Notes under the pieces: generated by a model
Databases searched by the model: none
What the model was told of the DNA's origin: nothing
Seen by the model: the letters and a program-made list of their open reading frames with translations, nothing else
Program-made: the position numbers and the translations under genes
Shown here: piece after piece, positions 43,664-52,507 of the stretch
Layout of the letters: each line of letters begins with the position of its first letter
Position numbering within the stretch: position 1 is the first letter of the stretch
NCBI GenBank assembly: GCA_902565325.1
Contig: CACFEM010000001.1
Location: 4,393-68,392, forward strand
From: an uncultured Pelagibacteraceae bacterium
GTDB lineage: Bacteria > Pseudomonadota > Alphaproteobacteria > Pelagibacterales > Pelagibacteraceae
Reading direction: 5' to 3'
Length of the DNA stretch: 64,000 nucleotides

Positions 43664-44749
43664 TTATTTTTTTATACTTTCCAAAACATCAACTCCAATT
43701 TGTTTTAATATGTGGATTATATCAATTGGAACCCAGTTTTCACGAATTTTTCCCTCATCATGGTGATAAAAATCCATAACTCTCATAGTTACTTTTTGGT
43801 TTTCAGATTTATATCCTAACCAATCATCAGTTCCATATATTGCCTGAATACTGTTCCATCCTGCTGTTAAAGAAAATTTTCCATCCCCTAACTCACAATA
43901 ATGGCCAAGTTTCCAATAATTTCTTTCCTTAAAGGTTTTTCTAAAAGGTAACTGATGATTATCTACAAATCCTTCTAAAGATCTGGCAGTTCCAATACCA
44001 CTTGGTCCATACCAAATCATTTTTTGATGCCAAAAATCTTTTTGTGGATGGTTTATTAATCTTTCCTTAAGATCTTCATCAGAAGAAACTTCTAATTCAG
44101 GTTTTATATTTAAACTTCTCTGCATGATAAGTGATTGCTCTAAACTAGCTTTAGAAATTTCCATGTCTTTTTCAAAAAAATTTACACCATCTGTATTAAA
44201 TGGATTTAACCAATTTCCCTCAGATCCTCTTGAAAAATTAATTGGATTGGCTCCAGTTTGGATTAATAGATCTATTAAATCGATTAAAATATAACTCTCA
44301 ATAATTTTACCATCTTTGAGCTGATGAATTTCACAACACTTTAAGTTTACCATTTTATTATTAGGTTGAATGCCTAACCAAGTATTTTTAAACACTCCTG
44401 ATAATGAAGAAATTGAACCTACTTGAATTTTATCTCTAAAAGCGCCACTAATTACTATTTGCTCTCTTCTTTCTAGATCAGGAAATGAGTTAAAAAGAGG
44501 TTTCCAAAATTTTTCTTTAAAATCATCAACTCCTAAAAATTCATTTAATGGGTAAAAACAATTAACATTAATATTCTGAGAGAACGCATTTTTAAGATTT
44601 TGATCTAGTTTAGATATGCCGTCATTTACTATTGAATTTAAATATTTTCTGACCACTTGTTTGTAGTTATAATTTTCCTCGGGTGATATGACTATTTTTT
44701 CTACTTTCTCTTGACCCTTAAGACCTGTATCAAATTGTTCTATTTGCAT
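43664..44749 (-). CDS. Tandem SnoaL-like (NTF2-fold) protein
   Basis: A protein of 361 residues if started at ATG 44749 (beginning MQIEQFDTGLKGQEKVEKI); a GTG at 44779 opens 10 extra codons but has no ribosome site. Residues about 50-165 and 240-361 each look like SnoaL/ketosteroid-isomerase domains, with FYPLNEFLGVDDFKEKFW and WYGPSGIGTARSLEGFVDNH segments. No signal peptide. It is co-transcribed with the importer ATPase. A second two-domain SnoaL protein is encoded at 45744-46706. Probable enzyme of a small-molecule pathway; substrate unknown. Confidence 0.7.
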   Translation of the reverse strand: MQIEQFDTGLKGQEKVEKIVISPEENYNYKQVVRKYLNSIVNDGISKLDQNLKNAFSQNINVNCFYPLNEFLGVDDFKEKFWKPLFNSFPDLERREQIVISGAFRDKIQVGSISSLSGVFKNTWLGIQPNNKMVNLKCCEIHQLKDGKIIESYILIDLIDLLIQTGANPINFSRGSEGNWLNPFNTDGVNFFEKDMEISKASLEQSLIMQRSLNIKPELEVSSDEDLKERLINHPQKDFWHQKMIWYGPSGIGTARSLEGFVDNHQLPFRKTFKERNYWKLGHYCELGDGKFSLTAGWNSIQAIYGTDDWLGYKSENQKVTMRVMDFYHHDEGKIRENWVPIDIIHILKQIGVDVLESIKK

Positions 44750-44799
44750 ATATTTTTTGTTAGATAATTTTACTATCACAAAATATAGTTTAAAAAAAT

Positions 44800-45744
44800 A
44801 TGAATAATCGATTAGCTAAATTTAAAGATCTTGTTCCAAGTACTTTGCCATTTGTTGAGGGCAAGATGGATGGTCACAAAGAAAGAAAAAATTATTCTAT
44901 TGTAGGCCCAGGTGTCGCAGAGGATAGTAAACAATTTGTTAAAATAGCAATGCCTCATAGTTTTAATCTAGGTGCTGTATCTGCCATGCCTAAAAATGGT
45001 TCTGGTTTACATAGCCATACAACTGCAGAAGTTTTTATTATTTATTCTGGTAAATGGAAATTTTATTGGGGAGCTGAAGGCAAAGATGAAACAATATTAA
45101 GTACTGGAGATATTATCTCTATGCCTACAAATATGTTTAGAGCATTTGAAAATGCGGGTGATGAAGAAGGTTTAATTTTTGTAGTTTTAGGTGGAGACGA
45201 TCCTGGAATAATAACTTGGGTTCCTAGTGTCTTAAAAAAAGCAAAAAAAACAGGTATGGCACTATTAAATGATAATTCATTAATTGATTTATCTTTAAAT
45301 GAAATTCCAAAAGGGAAAAGTATTCTTGAACCAATTTCTGAAGAAGAAATAAAAAAATTTGATAATTACAAACTAGATCAGCTAGAAAAATTTATCTGTA
45401 AAAATAATGAAAATTCTAAACAAATTAATAAAATGAACGATAACTTTGATTTAATTCAAATTCTTGGAAATAAATTTGAAAATAAAGAATACGCTCCACT
45501 AATAAATCAAGATACTGGATTTAACCTTTCAATTTTAAAATGCAAAAACGGACAAATAACTAATTTAAAGTTTGAAAAACCTACAATATTATTTTCAAGA
45601 ACTGGTAAGTGGGAAATTATGATTGATGATTTTCAATGTATTTTAAATCCCAAAGACACAATTTCTATCCCAATTAATTCAAATGTTAATATAAAGATAA
45701 ATGAACAAGAGGATTGTTACTTAAATTGTGTAACACAAATCTAA
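44800..45744 (+). CDS. Bicupin protein
   Basis: A 314-residue protein with two cupin domains. The first (about 60-150) keeps a metal pair in SGLHSHTTAEVFIIYSGKWK and a downstream FRAFENAGDEEGLIFVVLGG; the second (about 220-314, ILFSRTGKWEIMIDDFQCIL) lacks the histidine motif and may be structural. It heads a three-gene operon with a SnoaL-type protein and a MetE-like protein. Its stop overlaps the next start (TAATG). Likely a cytoplasmic enzyme; no reaction can be assigned. Confidence 0.75.
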   Translation: MNNRLAKFKDLVPSTLPFVEGKMDGHKERKNYSIVGPGVAEDSKQFVKIAMPHSFNLGAVSAMPKNGSGLHSHTTAEVFIIYSGKWKFYWGAEGKDETILSTGDIISMPTNMFRAFENAGDEEGLIFVVLGGDDPGIITWVPSVLKKAKKTGMALLNDNSLIDLSLNEIPKGKSILEPISEEEIKKFDNYKLDQLEKFICKNNENSKQINKMNDNFDLIQILGNKFENKEYAPLINQDTGFNLSILKCKNGQITNLKFEKPTILFSRTGKWEIMIDDFQCILNPKDTISIPINSNVNIKINEQEDCYLNCVTQI

Positions 45745-46706
45745 TGAAAGGGTTTGATCCAAAGTATAAAAATTTTCCTGATTACATACTTAAAATAACT
45801 AAACAAATTTGGGAAAACAAAGATGTTGAGTCTATTGCTCAATTTTACACTGATAATATTCCTGTTAGATCTCCATTTGGAGTTACTTATGGAAACAAAC
45901 CTGTAATTGATGCAACTTATGCAACCTTAAAAGAATTTCCTAACAGACAGTTGCTTGGTGAAGATGTGATCTGGAATGGAAATGATGATGTGGGTTATCA
46001 TTCATCTCATAGAATTTTAAGTAAAGGAACACATCTTGGTGACGGTTCATATGGTAAACCAACCGGTAAAGATATTTACTATAGAGTAATTGCTGATTGT
46101 GCTTGTAAAAATAATCAAGTCTATGATGAATGGATTGTCCGTGATCAAGGTGCAATGGTAAGACAACTAGGATTTAAACCAAAAGAATTTGCCCAAATGA
46201 TTATTGATAAAGAAGGAGGCGCCGACAAAGCACAACAATTATTCAATTCCAACTCTGAGATGAAATCAGATTATAAACAAAGCGTTGTGCCTGATGACTC
46301 AGCTGGGGGTAAATACTCAAAAATATTGAAAAATATCTTTAAAAATAACTATGATTTTTCTGATTATGTAAGAGCTGCAAATATTTATTGGCCTGGAAAT
46401 AAAATTGGACATGGAAGAGAGGATATTGAAAAATTTTGGAATAATTTAAAAAATACTTTGAGTGATATAAAGTTTTCAATAGAGCATGTTGGTTATTTGG
46501 AAGAACCAGATAAAAATCCCAAAGCGTCAATAAGATGGTTTTTAGAAGGTAATCATTCTGAAAACAGTTTAGATTTTGGAGAAAAATCAAATAAAAATAT
46601 TTTTATAATGGGGATAAACCATGCAGAAATAGTTGATGGAAATGTTATAAGAGAGTGGGTTTTGTTTGATGAAGTTGCAATTTGGAAACAAATTTTAATT
46701 AAATAA
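45744..46706 (+). CDS. Tandem SnoaL-like (NTF2-fold) protein, second copy
   Basis: A 320-residue protein using the ATG that overlaps the cupin stop; a TTG 30 nt earlier is inside the cupin gene and rejected. Two NTF2-like halves are seen: ITKQIWENKDVESIAQFYTD near residue 20 and NIYWPGNKIGHGREDIEKFW near 220. Each has the usual W/F-rich core. It shares domain layout, not close sequence, with the 43664-44749 protein. It ends 3 bp before the MetE-like gene, which has no room for other regulation. Function unknown. Confidence 0.7.
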   Translation: MKGFDPKYKNFPDYILKITKQIWENKDVESIAQFYTDNIPVRSPFGVTYGNKPVIDATYATLKEFPNRQLLGEDVIWNGNDDVGYHSSHRILSKGTHLGDGSYGKPTGKDIYYRVIADCACKNNQVYDEWIVRDQGAMVRQLGFKPKEFAQMIIDKEGGADKAQQLFNSNSEMKSDYKQSVVPDDSAGGKYSKILKNIFKNNYDFSDYVRAANIYWPGNKIGHGREDIEKFWNNLKNTLSDIKFSIEHVGYLEEPDKNPKASIRWFLEGNHSENSLDFGEKSNKNIFIMGINHAEIVDGNVIREWVLFDEVAIWKQILIK

Positions 46707-46709
46707 ATT

Positions 46710-47837
46710 ATGACAAAAATTAAAACAACACATGTGGGTAGTTTGCCTAGATCAAATGAATTATCTGAACTCTTGTTTAAGAAAGATCAAAAAGAACAAA
46801 TAGATTTTAATCAATTTGATAAGGTTGTTCAAAAAGATGTTAACAAGATTGTTAAAAAACAAATCGAGGTTGGAATTGATTGTATTAGCGATGGTGAGAT
46901 GTCTAAGATTAGTTATGCTACTTATGTTAAGGATAGAATTGATGGATTTTCTGGAGAGAGTGAGAGAAAAGCGCCTAAAGATTTAGATGACTTTCCTTCT
47001 TTTAAAGAAAGAATTGCAAGAACAGGTGGTACTCCAACTTATACAAGACCATGTTGTACTAGTGAATTAAAAATTAAAGATAAAACTTCCCTAACAAAAG
47101 ATATTAATAATTTTAAACAAGCATTAGAAAAAAATAATCACAAAGATGGTTTCATGAACGCAGCTTCGCCAGGGGTTATTTCAGCTTTTTTACCAAATAA
47201 ATTTTATAAAAATGAAGATGAGTATTTAGAAAACTTATCTAACCTTATGAAAGATGAGTATGAAGAAATTACCTCAAATGGATTAAAACTTCAGTTAGAT
47301 TGTCCAGATTTAGCTCTTGCTAGACACATGACTTTTAAAGATTTATCAGAATCTGAATTTTTAATTAGAGCTGAAAAACAAATAGAATGTCTAAATAATG
47401 CTATTAAAAATATCGACAGCTCTAGTATAAGACTACATATCTGTTGGGGAAATTATGAAGGGCCTCATCTACATGATATTCCGTTAGAAAAGATAATGCC
47501 AATTGCATTGAAAGCTAATGTACAGACTTATCTAATTGAGTCATCTAATCCAAGACATTCTCATGAATGGCAAATTTTTGAAAATTTAAAAATTCCAAAA
47601 GACAAAATAATTGCCCCAGGTGTAATAGATTCTACAACAAATTTTGTAGAACATCCCGAAGTTGTAAAGAATAGAATTTTAACCTTTTCTAAAGTCATTA
47701 ATGCTGAACAATTATTAGCCGGGACTGACTGTGGGTTTAGTACCTTTGCTGGCTTTGGCAATGTAGATGAAAATATTGTTTATAAAAAGCTGGAGTCGTT
47801 AGTGAGCGGAGCGGAACTTGCGTCAAAAGTGATTTAA
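46710..47837 (+). CDS. MetE-like cobalamin-independent methyltransferase-family protein
   Basis: A 375-residue protein equivalent to the catalytic C-terminal half of MetE. All four zinc-site positions are present: H243-x-C245 (RLHICWGNY), E277 and C341 (LAGTDCGF). The N-terminal folate/homocysteine half of normal MetE is missing. The start TTHVGSLPRSNELSELLF and DCISDGEMSKISYATYVKDR are typical of the short MetE-like group. It probably moves a methyl group from an imported substrate to a thiol. Last gene of the cupin operon, with a terminator overlapping its stop. Confidence 0.78.
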   Translation: MTKIKTTHVGSLPRSNELSELLFKKDQKEQIDFNQFDKVVQKDVNKIVKKQIEVGIDCISDGEMSKISYATYVKDRIDGFSGESERKAPKDLDDFPSFKERIARTGGTPTYTRPCCTSELKIKDKTSLTKDINNFKQALEKNNHKDGFMNAASPGVISAFLPNKFYKNEDEYLENLSNLMKDEYEEITSNGLKLQLDCPDLALARHMTFKDLSESEFLIRAEKQIECLNNAIKNIDSSSIRLHICWGNYEGPHLHDIPLEKIMPIALKANVQTYLIESSNPRHSHEWQIFENLKIPKDKIIAPGVIDSTTNFVEHPEVVKNRILTFSKVINAEQLLAGTDCGFSTFAGFGNVDENIVYKKLESLVSGAELASKVI

Positions 47838-47849
47838 ATTATCACTTTT
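47825..47849 (+). terminator. Terminator overlapping the MetE-like gene stop
   Basis: A 9-bp stem (AAAAGTGAT with ATCACTTTT) with a 7-nt loop that contains the stop codon is followed by a short T-rich stretch. It separates the cupin operon from the second importer genes. Confidence 0.65.
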
Positions 47850-47922
47850 ATTCATCATCTAGAATAGATATAGTTTTTATACTTAAATAATAGTTTAACA
47901 AATAAATATAGAGAGAAAACAT

Positions 47923-49143
47923 ATGAGAAAAATACTAGTTACTTTATTGTTTCTGCTTTTTGGAACTTCTGCATTTGCAGATTGTAACATTAAAAGTGGT
48001 TCAATAAATATTTTGGCAAATGATTTTCCTGCATTAAGAACTTTCGTTGAAACTTCTAAACAATGTAAAGGAAGTGCTGATTTTAAAGTGACTCACTCAT
48101 CAGAGCATAATAAAATCGCTGTGCCAGCTTTGACTGCAAATCCATCTGAGTTTTCAGCAAGAATTGCAGCTAATAGTTCAATTGTTCCTTTGATGAACCA
48201 AGATTTAATTAGACCATTAGATGATCTTGTTAAAAAATATGGAAAAGGAATTCAAGATTCTCAATTAATTACAATCGATGGAAAAGTAATGGCTGTAGCG
48301 TTTATGGCTAATACTCAACATTTGTATTACAGAGAAGATATTTTGAAAGACCTTGGTATAGCTATTCCAAAAACTTATGAGGAAGTAGTTGCAGCATCTG
48401 AAAAAATTAGAGCTTCAGGTAAAATGCAATATCCTTACGCAGCTGCATACAAAGCTGGTTGGAATTTAGCAGAAGAATTTGTGAACATGTTTATTGGTCA
48501 CGGTGGTGAATTCTTTAAATCTGGAAGTGCAGAGCCTAATATTAATAACGCTAAAGGTGTTGCTACTTTAAATATGTTAAAAAAATTGTCTGAATTGAGT
48601 AACCCTGATTACTTAACTCATGATAGTGAAGCAATTAAAGTAGAATGGGAGTCTGGTAATGTTGCATTGATGACACTATGGGCATCTAGATCAGGAACAC
48701 TTTTAGATGATGAAGGTGATCCTAATATTACTAAAGCAACAAAACTAACTGGACCTGCTACTGTAGGTGGAGGAAATATTCCGGCTGCTACATTATGGTG
48801 GGATGGTTTCACACTTGCAAAAAATAGACCTGATGCAGATGCTGAAGCAACATTTAGATCTTTAGCGCATGCAGCATCAAATAAGAAGATGGTTGCTGAC
48901 GCTGCTGATCAAGCCGTTTGGTTAGTAGAAGGGTTTGTACCAGGACCAAAATCTATTGGTGTTATCGAAGCTGTAAAAATGGGAGCAAAACCATATCCAA
49001 TGTTACCGCAAATGGGTTTAATGCATGGTGCATTAGGAAGTGAGATTGTTGAGTTTTTACAAGGTAAAGAGTCAGCTGAACAAGCATTGAAAGATGTTGA
49101 AGCTGCTTATATTAGTAAAGCTAAAGAACAAGGCTTTCTATAA
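47923..49143 (+). CDS. ABC transporter binding protein (family 1, sugar type)
   Basis: A 406-residue protein with signal peptide (RKILVTLLFLLFGTSAFA) and the MalE-like body: AVPALTANPSEFSARIAANS, PLMNQDLIRPLDDLVKKYGK, AAAYKAGWNLAEEFVNMFIG and WWDGFTLAKNRPDADA. It is preceded by a purine-rich leader (agagagaaaac). It differs in sequence from the binding protein at 41132. The ligand is unknown; the neighbouring methyltransferase and SnoaL genes suggest a methylated or cyclic compound. Confidence 0.88.
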   Translation: MRKILVTLLFLLFGTSAFADCNIKSGSINILANDFPALRTFVETSKQCKGSADFKVTHSSEHNKIAVPALTANPSEFSARIAANSSIVPLMNQDLIRPLDDLVKKYGKGIQDSQLITIDGKVMAVAFMANTQHLYYREDILKDLGIAIPKTYEEVVAASEKIRASGKMQYPYAAAYKAGWNLAEEFVNMFIGHGGEFFKSGSAEPNINNAKGVATLNMLKKLSELSNPDYLTHDSEAIKVEWESGNVALMTLWASRSGTLLDDEGDPNITKATKLTGPATVGGGNIPAATLWWDGFTLAKNRPDADAEATFRSLAHAASNKKMVADAADQAVWLVEGFVPGPKSIGVIEAVKMGAKPYPMLPQMGLMHGALGSEIVEFLQGKESAEQALKDVEAAYISKAKEQGFL

Positions 49144-49157
49144 AATCTAAAACTTAT

Positions 49158-49180
49158 AAGTGGGGATTTACTCCCCACTT
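49158..49180 (+). promoter_or_regulatory. Intercistronic stem-loop after the binding-protein gene
   Basis: A perfect 9-bp stem (AAGTGGGGA with TCCCCACTT) with a 5-nt loop lies 14 bp after the binding-protein stop and 13 bp before the permease ATG. No T-run follows, so stabilisation of the upstream mRNA is more likely than full termination. Confidence 0.7.
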
Positions 49181-49193
49181 AATCATTATTTAA

Positions 49194-50222
49194 ATGCCTA
49201 ATAAAACTTTTTTCTGGTTTTTTTTACCAACAGGCTTAGCAATGATCCTGTTTATTGGGTTACCAATTATATCTACCGGCATTCAATCCTTTTACGCACA
49301 ACATGATCAAGTAGTAAAAGAAGTTAAAAAATGTGACCCTTTTGGATGTACTGTTTCAATTGTTGTTGATAACGAAGAAACCTCGAAAATTAGAGAAGCA
49401 AAGCCACTTGGTAAATTTAATGGCTTTGGCACTTATACTGATCGAAATCATTTAGCGGTTGATGAAATAAAAAAATTTTGGAATGAAACTGAAAGTTTTG
49501 GCGCTTTTGTAGACCAGGTAACTAATCTACCCTTTTATAAAGCTCTAATATTTACTTTAACTTATTGCCTATTTGTTACACCAAATGTACTCCTCTTAGG
49601 ATTTATTATTGCATTAAGCTTAAATGCAGTTGCTAGAAAAATTAGGGGGCCTTTAATCTTTGGTACAATTTTACCGATGATTGTTACACCGTTGGTTGGA
49701 TCATTAGTATTATTTTGGATGATAGATTCACAAGGTATAATTGGAGCAAATATTCAAAATTTGATGAATGATCCTTATTTATCACTTAAATCATCAAAAA
49801 CATTAACTTGGATAACAATTATTATTTATGGTATTTGGCATCACTCCCCTTTTGCCTTTGTAGTTTTTTATGCAGCACTTCAAACAGTCCCTCAAGAACC
49901 AATTGAAGCTGCAATTATAGATGGAGCCTCAAGATTTCAAAGAATTAAACATATAGTTTTACCACATATTTATCCTGTAGTTACATTTGTTGCTTTGATT
50001 TCTTTAATGGATAACTTTAGAGTATTTGAGCCCATTATAGGGTTTAGCGCTGAAGGAAGTGCACAATCTTTATCTTGGTTAATCTATGACAATTTAGTTA
50101 ATGAGGAAGTGATATTGTTTGGTTCTGCTGCAGCTACTTCAATGATGACAATTATTGGAATAGCTATTCTGCTAGCACCAGTATTAATTAGAACTTGGAA
50201 AGAATTTAAAACAGCGAGATAA
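49194..50222 (+). CDS. ABC transporter permease (MalF type)
   Basis: A 342-residue inner-membrane protein with about six spans and a periplasmic insertion of about 80 residues near the N-terminus (AQHDQVVKEVKKCDPFGCTV). The EAA loop is EAAIIDGASRFQRIKHIVLP. It overlaps no neighbour but lies 2 bp before the next permease. No ATPase gene follows, so the ATPase encoded at 42607-43662 is the natural candidate. Confidence 0.88.
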   Translation: MPNKTFFWFFLPTGLAMILFIGLPIISTGIQSFYAQHDQVVKEVKKCDPFGCTVSIVVDNEETSKIREAKPLGKFNGFGTYTDRNHLAVDEIKKFWNETESFGAFVDQVTNLPFYKALIFTLTYCLFVTPNVLLLGFIIALSLNAVARKIRGPLIFGTILPMIVTPLVGSLVLFWMIDSQGIIGANIQNLMNDPYLSLKSSKTLTWITIIIYGIWHHSPFAFVVFYAALQTVPQEPIEAAIIDGASRFQRIKHIVLPHIYPVVTFVALISLMDNFRVFEPIIGFSAEGSAQSLSWLIYDNLVNEEVILFGSAAATSMMTIIGIAILLAPVLIRTWKEFKTAR

Positions 50223-50224
50223 TT

Positions 50225-51106
50225 ATGGATTATGGATTAGATACAAAATCAACTCGTTTAAAAACTTTTAATACTATTTTTATAATCACTTGGTTGTTGA
50301 TTGCTTGTTTTCCTTTTATTTGGACTTTTTGGGGATCATTTAAAGTAAGAGCTGATTTCTTTTCAAGATCTGATTGGTGGTATGCAATATCAGCATTTAA
50401 TACCTTAATTGAAACTGGCGGACAATTTACAACCAATGCTTATACACAAGCTTGGACTGAAGGCGAATTTTGGAAAGCTTCAAAAAATACAATTATAGTT
50501 ACAGTATTTGTTGTAAGTATTTCTTTGTTTTTAGGAACTTTAGGAGCATACGCTCTTTCAAGATCAACTGAGAAATATGCTTTTTGGATTTTAATGGCAG
50601 CTTTAATTTTTAGAGCTATGCCACATATAACTTTAGTATCAGGATATCTATTTCCTTTCTTTGAATTGCAGATTTGGGGAATTCTTCCAACTACAATTGT
50701 TGTTTTGGTTGCTATAAATCAACCTTTTACTTTGTGGCTGCTTTATTCATTTTTCAAAACTGTTCCTAAAGAACTTGATGAAAGTGCTTTAATTGATGGT
50801 TGTTCTTATTTTCAAGCTTTCAGACATATCATTATGCCCGTGATGTGGCCTGGAGTAATTACAGCAGGACTATTTAGTTTAATGTTAGCTTATAATGATT
50901 TTACAGTAACAGCGTTACTTCTTAATCAAGAAAATCATACTATGGTTCCAAAAATTCAAAGTTATTTAGGTACTAATCAACATGAAGGAAATTTAATGTG
51001 GGCAGTTTCTGCAGTTGTATCTGCTACTGCACCTTTATTTATGCTTGTTATGTTTTTCCAAAGACAGGTTATTAGTGGTTTAACTGCTGGAGCTGTAAAA
51101 GGTTGA
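50225..51106 (+). CDS. ABC transporter permease (MalG type)
   Basis: A 293-residue inner-membrane protein with six spans; EAA loop DESALIDGCSYFQAFRHIIM and the family-typical ending VISGLTAGAVKG. It forms a heterodimer with the preceding permease. The stop is overlapped by the TTG start of the HAD-like gene. Confidence 0.9.
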   Translation: MDYGLDTKSTRLKTFNTIFIITWLLIACFPFIWTFWGSFKVRADFFSRSDWWYAISAFNTLIETGGQFTTNAYTQAWTEGEFWKASKNTIIVTVFVVSISLFLGTLGAYALSRSTEKYAFWILMAALIFRAMPHITLVSGYLFPFFELQIWGILPTTIVVLVAINQPFTLWLLYSFFKTVPKELDESALIDGCSYFQAFRHIIMPVMWPGVITAGLFSLMLAYNDFTVTALLLNQENHTMVPKIQSYLGTNQHEGNLMWAVSAVVSATAPLFMLVMFFQRQVISGLTAGAVKG

Positions 51107-51765
51107 AATATTATAAAGCATTACTTTTTGGGTCTATTGGATCTATTGTTGAAACCTCAGAAATTCAAAGAAAATCATTTAATAAAGCATTCAAAGAATA
51201 TGGGCTTGATTGGAATTGGACCAAACGCGAGTATTTAAGTTTATTAAATAAATCTGGTGGCAAAGATAGAATATCAAAATATGCCAAAATGAAAAAAATT
51301 AAAGTAAACTCGGTATATTTAAGAAATTTAAAAACGAAAATCTTTAATAATTATCTTAAAAGAAATCAGCTTAAATTAAGGTCAGGTGTTAAAAATTTAA
51401 TCTCTTTATGCAAAAAAGAAAATATAAAGATTGCATTTGTTTCATCTACATCTTCAAACAATATAAATGCAATCTTATATTGTTTAAGAAATTCAATTAA
51501 TAAAAAGGATTTTAACTTTATAGGAAATGCAAAATTAGTAAAAAAATTCAAACCTAACCCAGATATATACTTACTAGCACTTAAAAAACTTAGACTAAAA
51601 GCTAATGATTGTGTAGCAATTGAGGATTCTCAAGAAAGTTTAAATTCAGCTAGGCGAGCTAAAATAAAATGTATAATTTTTCCTGGAAAATTTCATTCTT
51701 CAAAAAAATTTATTGGAGCTTATAAAAAAGTTTATCAGCTTAATAAAAATATTATTTTGAGATAA
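51103..51765 (+). CDS. HAD-superfamily pseudo-phosphatase (CbbY-like, catalytic Asp residues missing)
   Basis: A 220-residue protein with a CbbY/phosphoglucomutase-like HAD fold, starting at a TTG that overlaps the permease stop. The family motif FDxDGT is here FGSIGS (residues 9-14), so both the nucleophile (position 10) and the acid/base (position 12) are lost. Later motifs remain: AFVSSTSSNN, the lysine in KKFKPNPDIYLLALKK, and CVAIEDSQESLNSARRA. The rest is intact with no stop, so it is a maintained protein rather than a decaying gene. A binding or regulatory role is likely. It is co-transcribed with the second importer. Confidence 0.75.
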   Translation: MKYYKALLFGSIGSIVETSEIQRKSFNKAFKEYGLDWNWTKREYLSLLNKSGGKDRISKYAKMKKIKVNSVYLRNLKTKIFNNYLKRNQLKLRSGVKNLISLCKKENIKIAFVSSTSSNNINAILYCLRNSINKKDFNFIGNAKLVKKFKPNPDIYLLALKKLRLKANDCVAIEDSQESLNSARRAKIKCIIFPGKFHSSKKFIGAYKKVYQLNKNIILR

Positions 51766-52507
51766 ATTCTTTTACCAAATTATTAAACTGATCAGGCTGT
51801 TCTAAGTGAACATTATGAGCACAGTCTTTAAATATTTCTAAACGGCTATTTTTAATATTTTTATTTAGTGTATCAACTTGATCAAAATTATATGAAGTAT
51901 CTTTATCACCCCATATTATAAGAGTTTCATTTTTTATATTTTTTAAATTTTCTTTACCTCTCCAATTTTTCATTGCTAGTAATGCATTATCAGCAGCTTC
52001 TAATGAAACATTTTTAACAGCATTTTCACAAAGGAAATAATTTTTATCCTTAACACCTTTTACAAACCACTTAAGAGGTACTCTAGAAAAAGAGAGTTGT
52101 GTACCTTCTTTTTTAAGTTTTTTCCTTGTTTCATCCATAGTCTCAAATCTTCCCGGGATATCTCCAATAGATCCTGTTGCAAAACAAATTAATTTATTAA
52201 CTCTATTCCCAATCAATTTTGTAATTTCTTGAACAATCATTCCCCCCATTGAATGACCAATTAAATTGAATTTATCTATCTTTTTTTGATCTAATATATT
52301 TATAATTTCTTTAGCCATTTTATTAATAGAATCTAAAGATTTTACGTTATAACTTTCTCCAAATCCTGGGAGAGCTGGAGTAATCACACGATAATCTTTT
52401 GAAAAAAATTCTTTTTGAAAAGTCCACATTTCAGATGAGCCTAGATAGCCATGAACTAAAACAAAAGGAAACCCTTCGCCTAAATCATCTACGTAAATAT
52501 TGCTCAT
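51752..52507 (-). CDS. Alpha/beta hydrolase
   Basis: A 251-residue hydrolase with the usual triad: nucleophilic Ser in LIGHSMGGMIV, Asp in IIWGDKDTSYNF and His in DCAHNVHLEQP, plus the oxyanion HGYLGSSEMW near the N-terminus. Cytoplasmic; small-ester or C-C bond hydrolysis is typical. It overlaps the upstream LysE-type gene by 4 bp and the convergent HAD gene by 14 bp. Substrate unknown. Confidence 0.87.
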   Translation of the reverse strand: MSNIYVDDLGEGFPFVLVHGYLGSSEMWTFQKEFFSKDYRVITPALPGFGESYNVKSLDSINKMAKEIINILDQKKIDKFNLIGHSMGGMIVQEITKLIGNRVNKLICFATGSIGDIPGRFETMDETRKKLKKEGTQLSFSRVPLKWFVKGVKDKNYFLCENAVKNVSLEAADNALLAMKNWRGKENLKNIKNETLIIWGDKDTSYNFDQVDTLNKNIKNSRLEIFKDCAHNVHLEQPDQFNNLVKEFISK

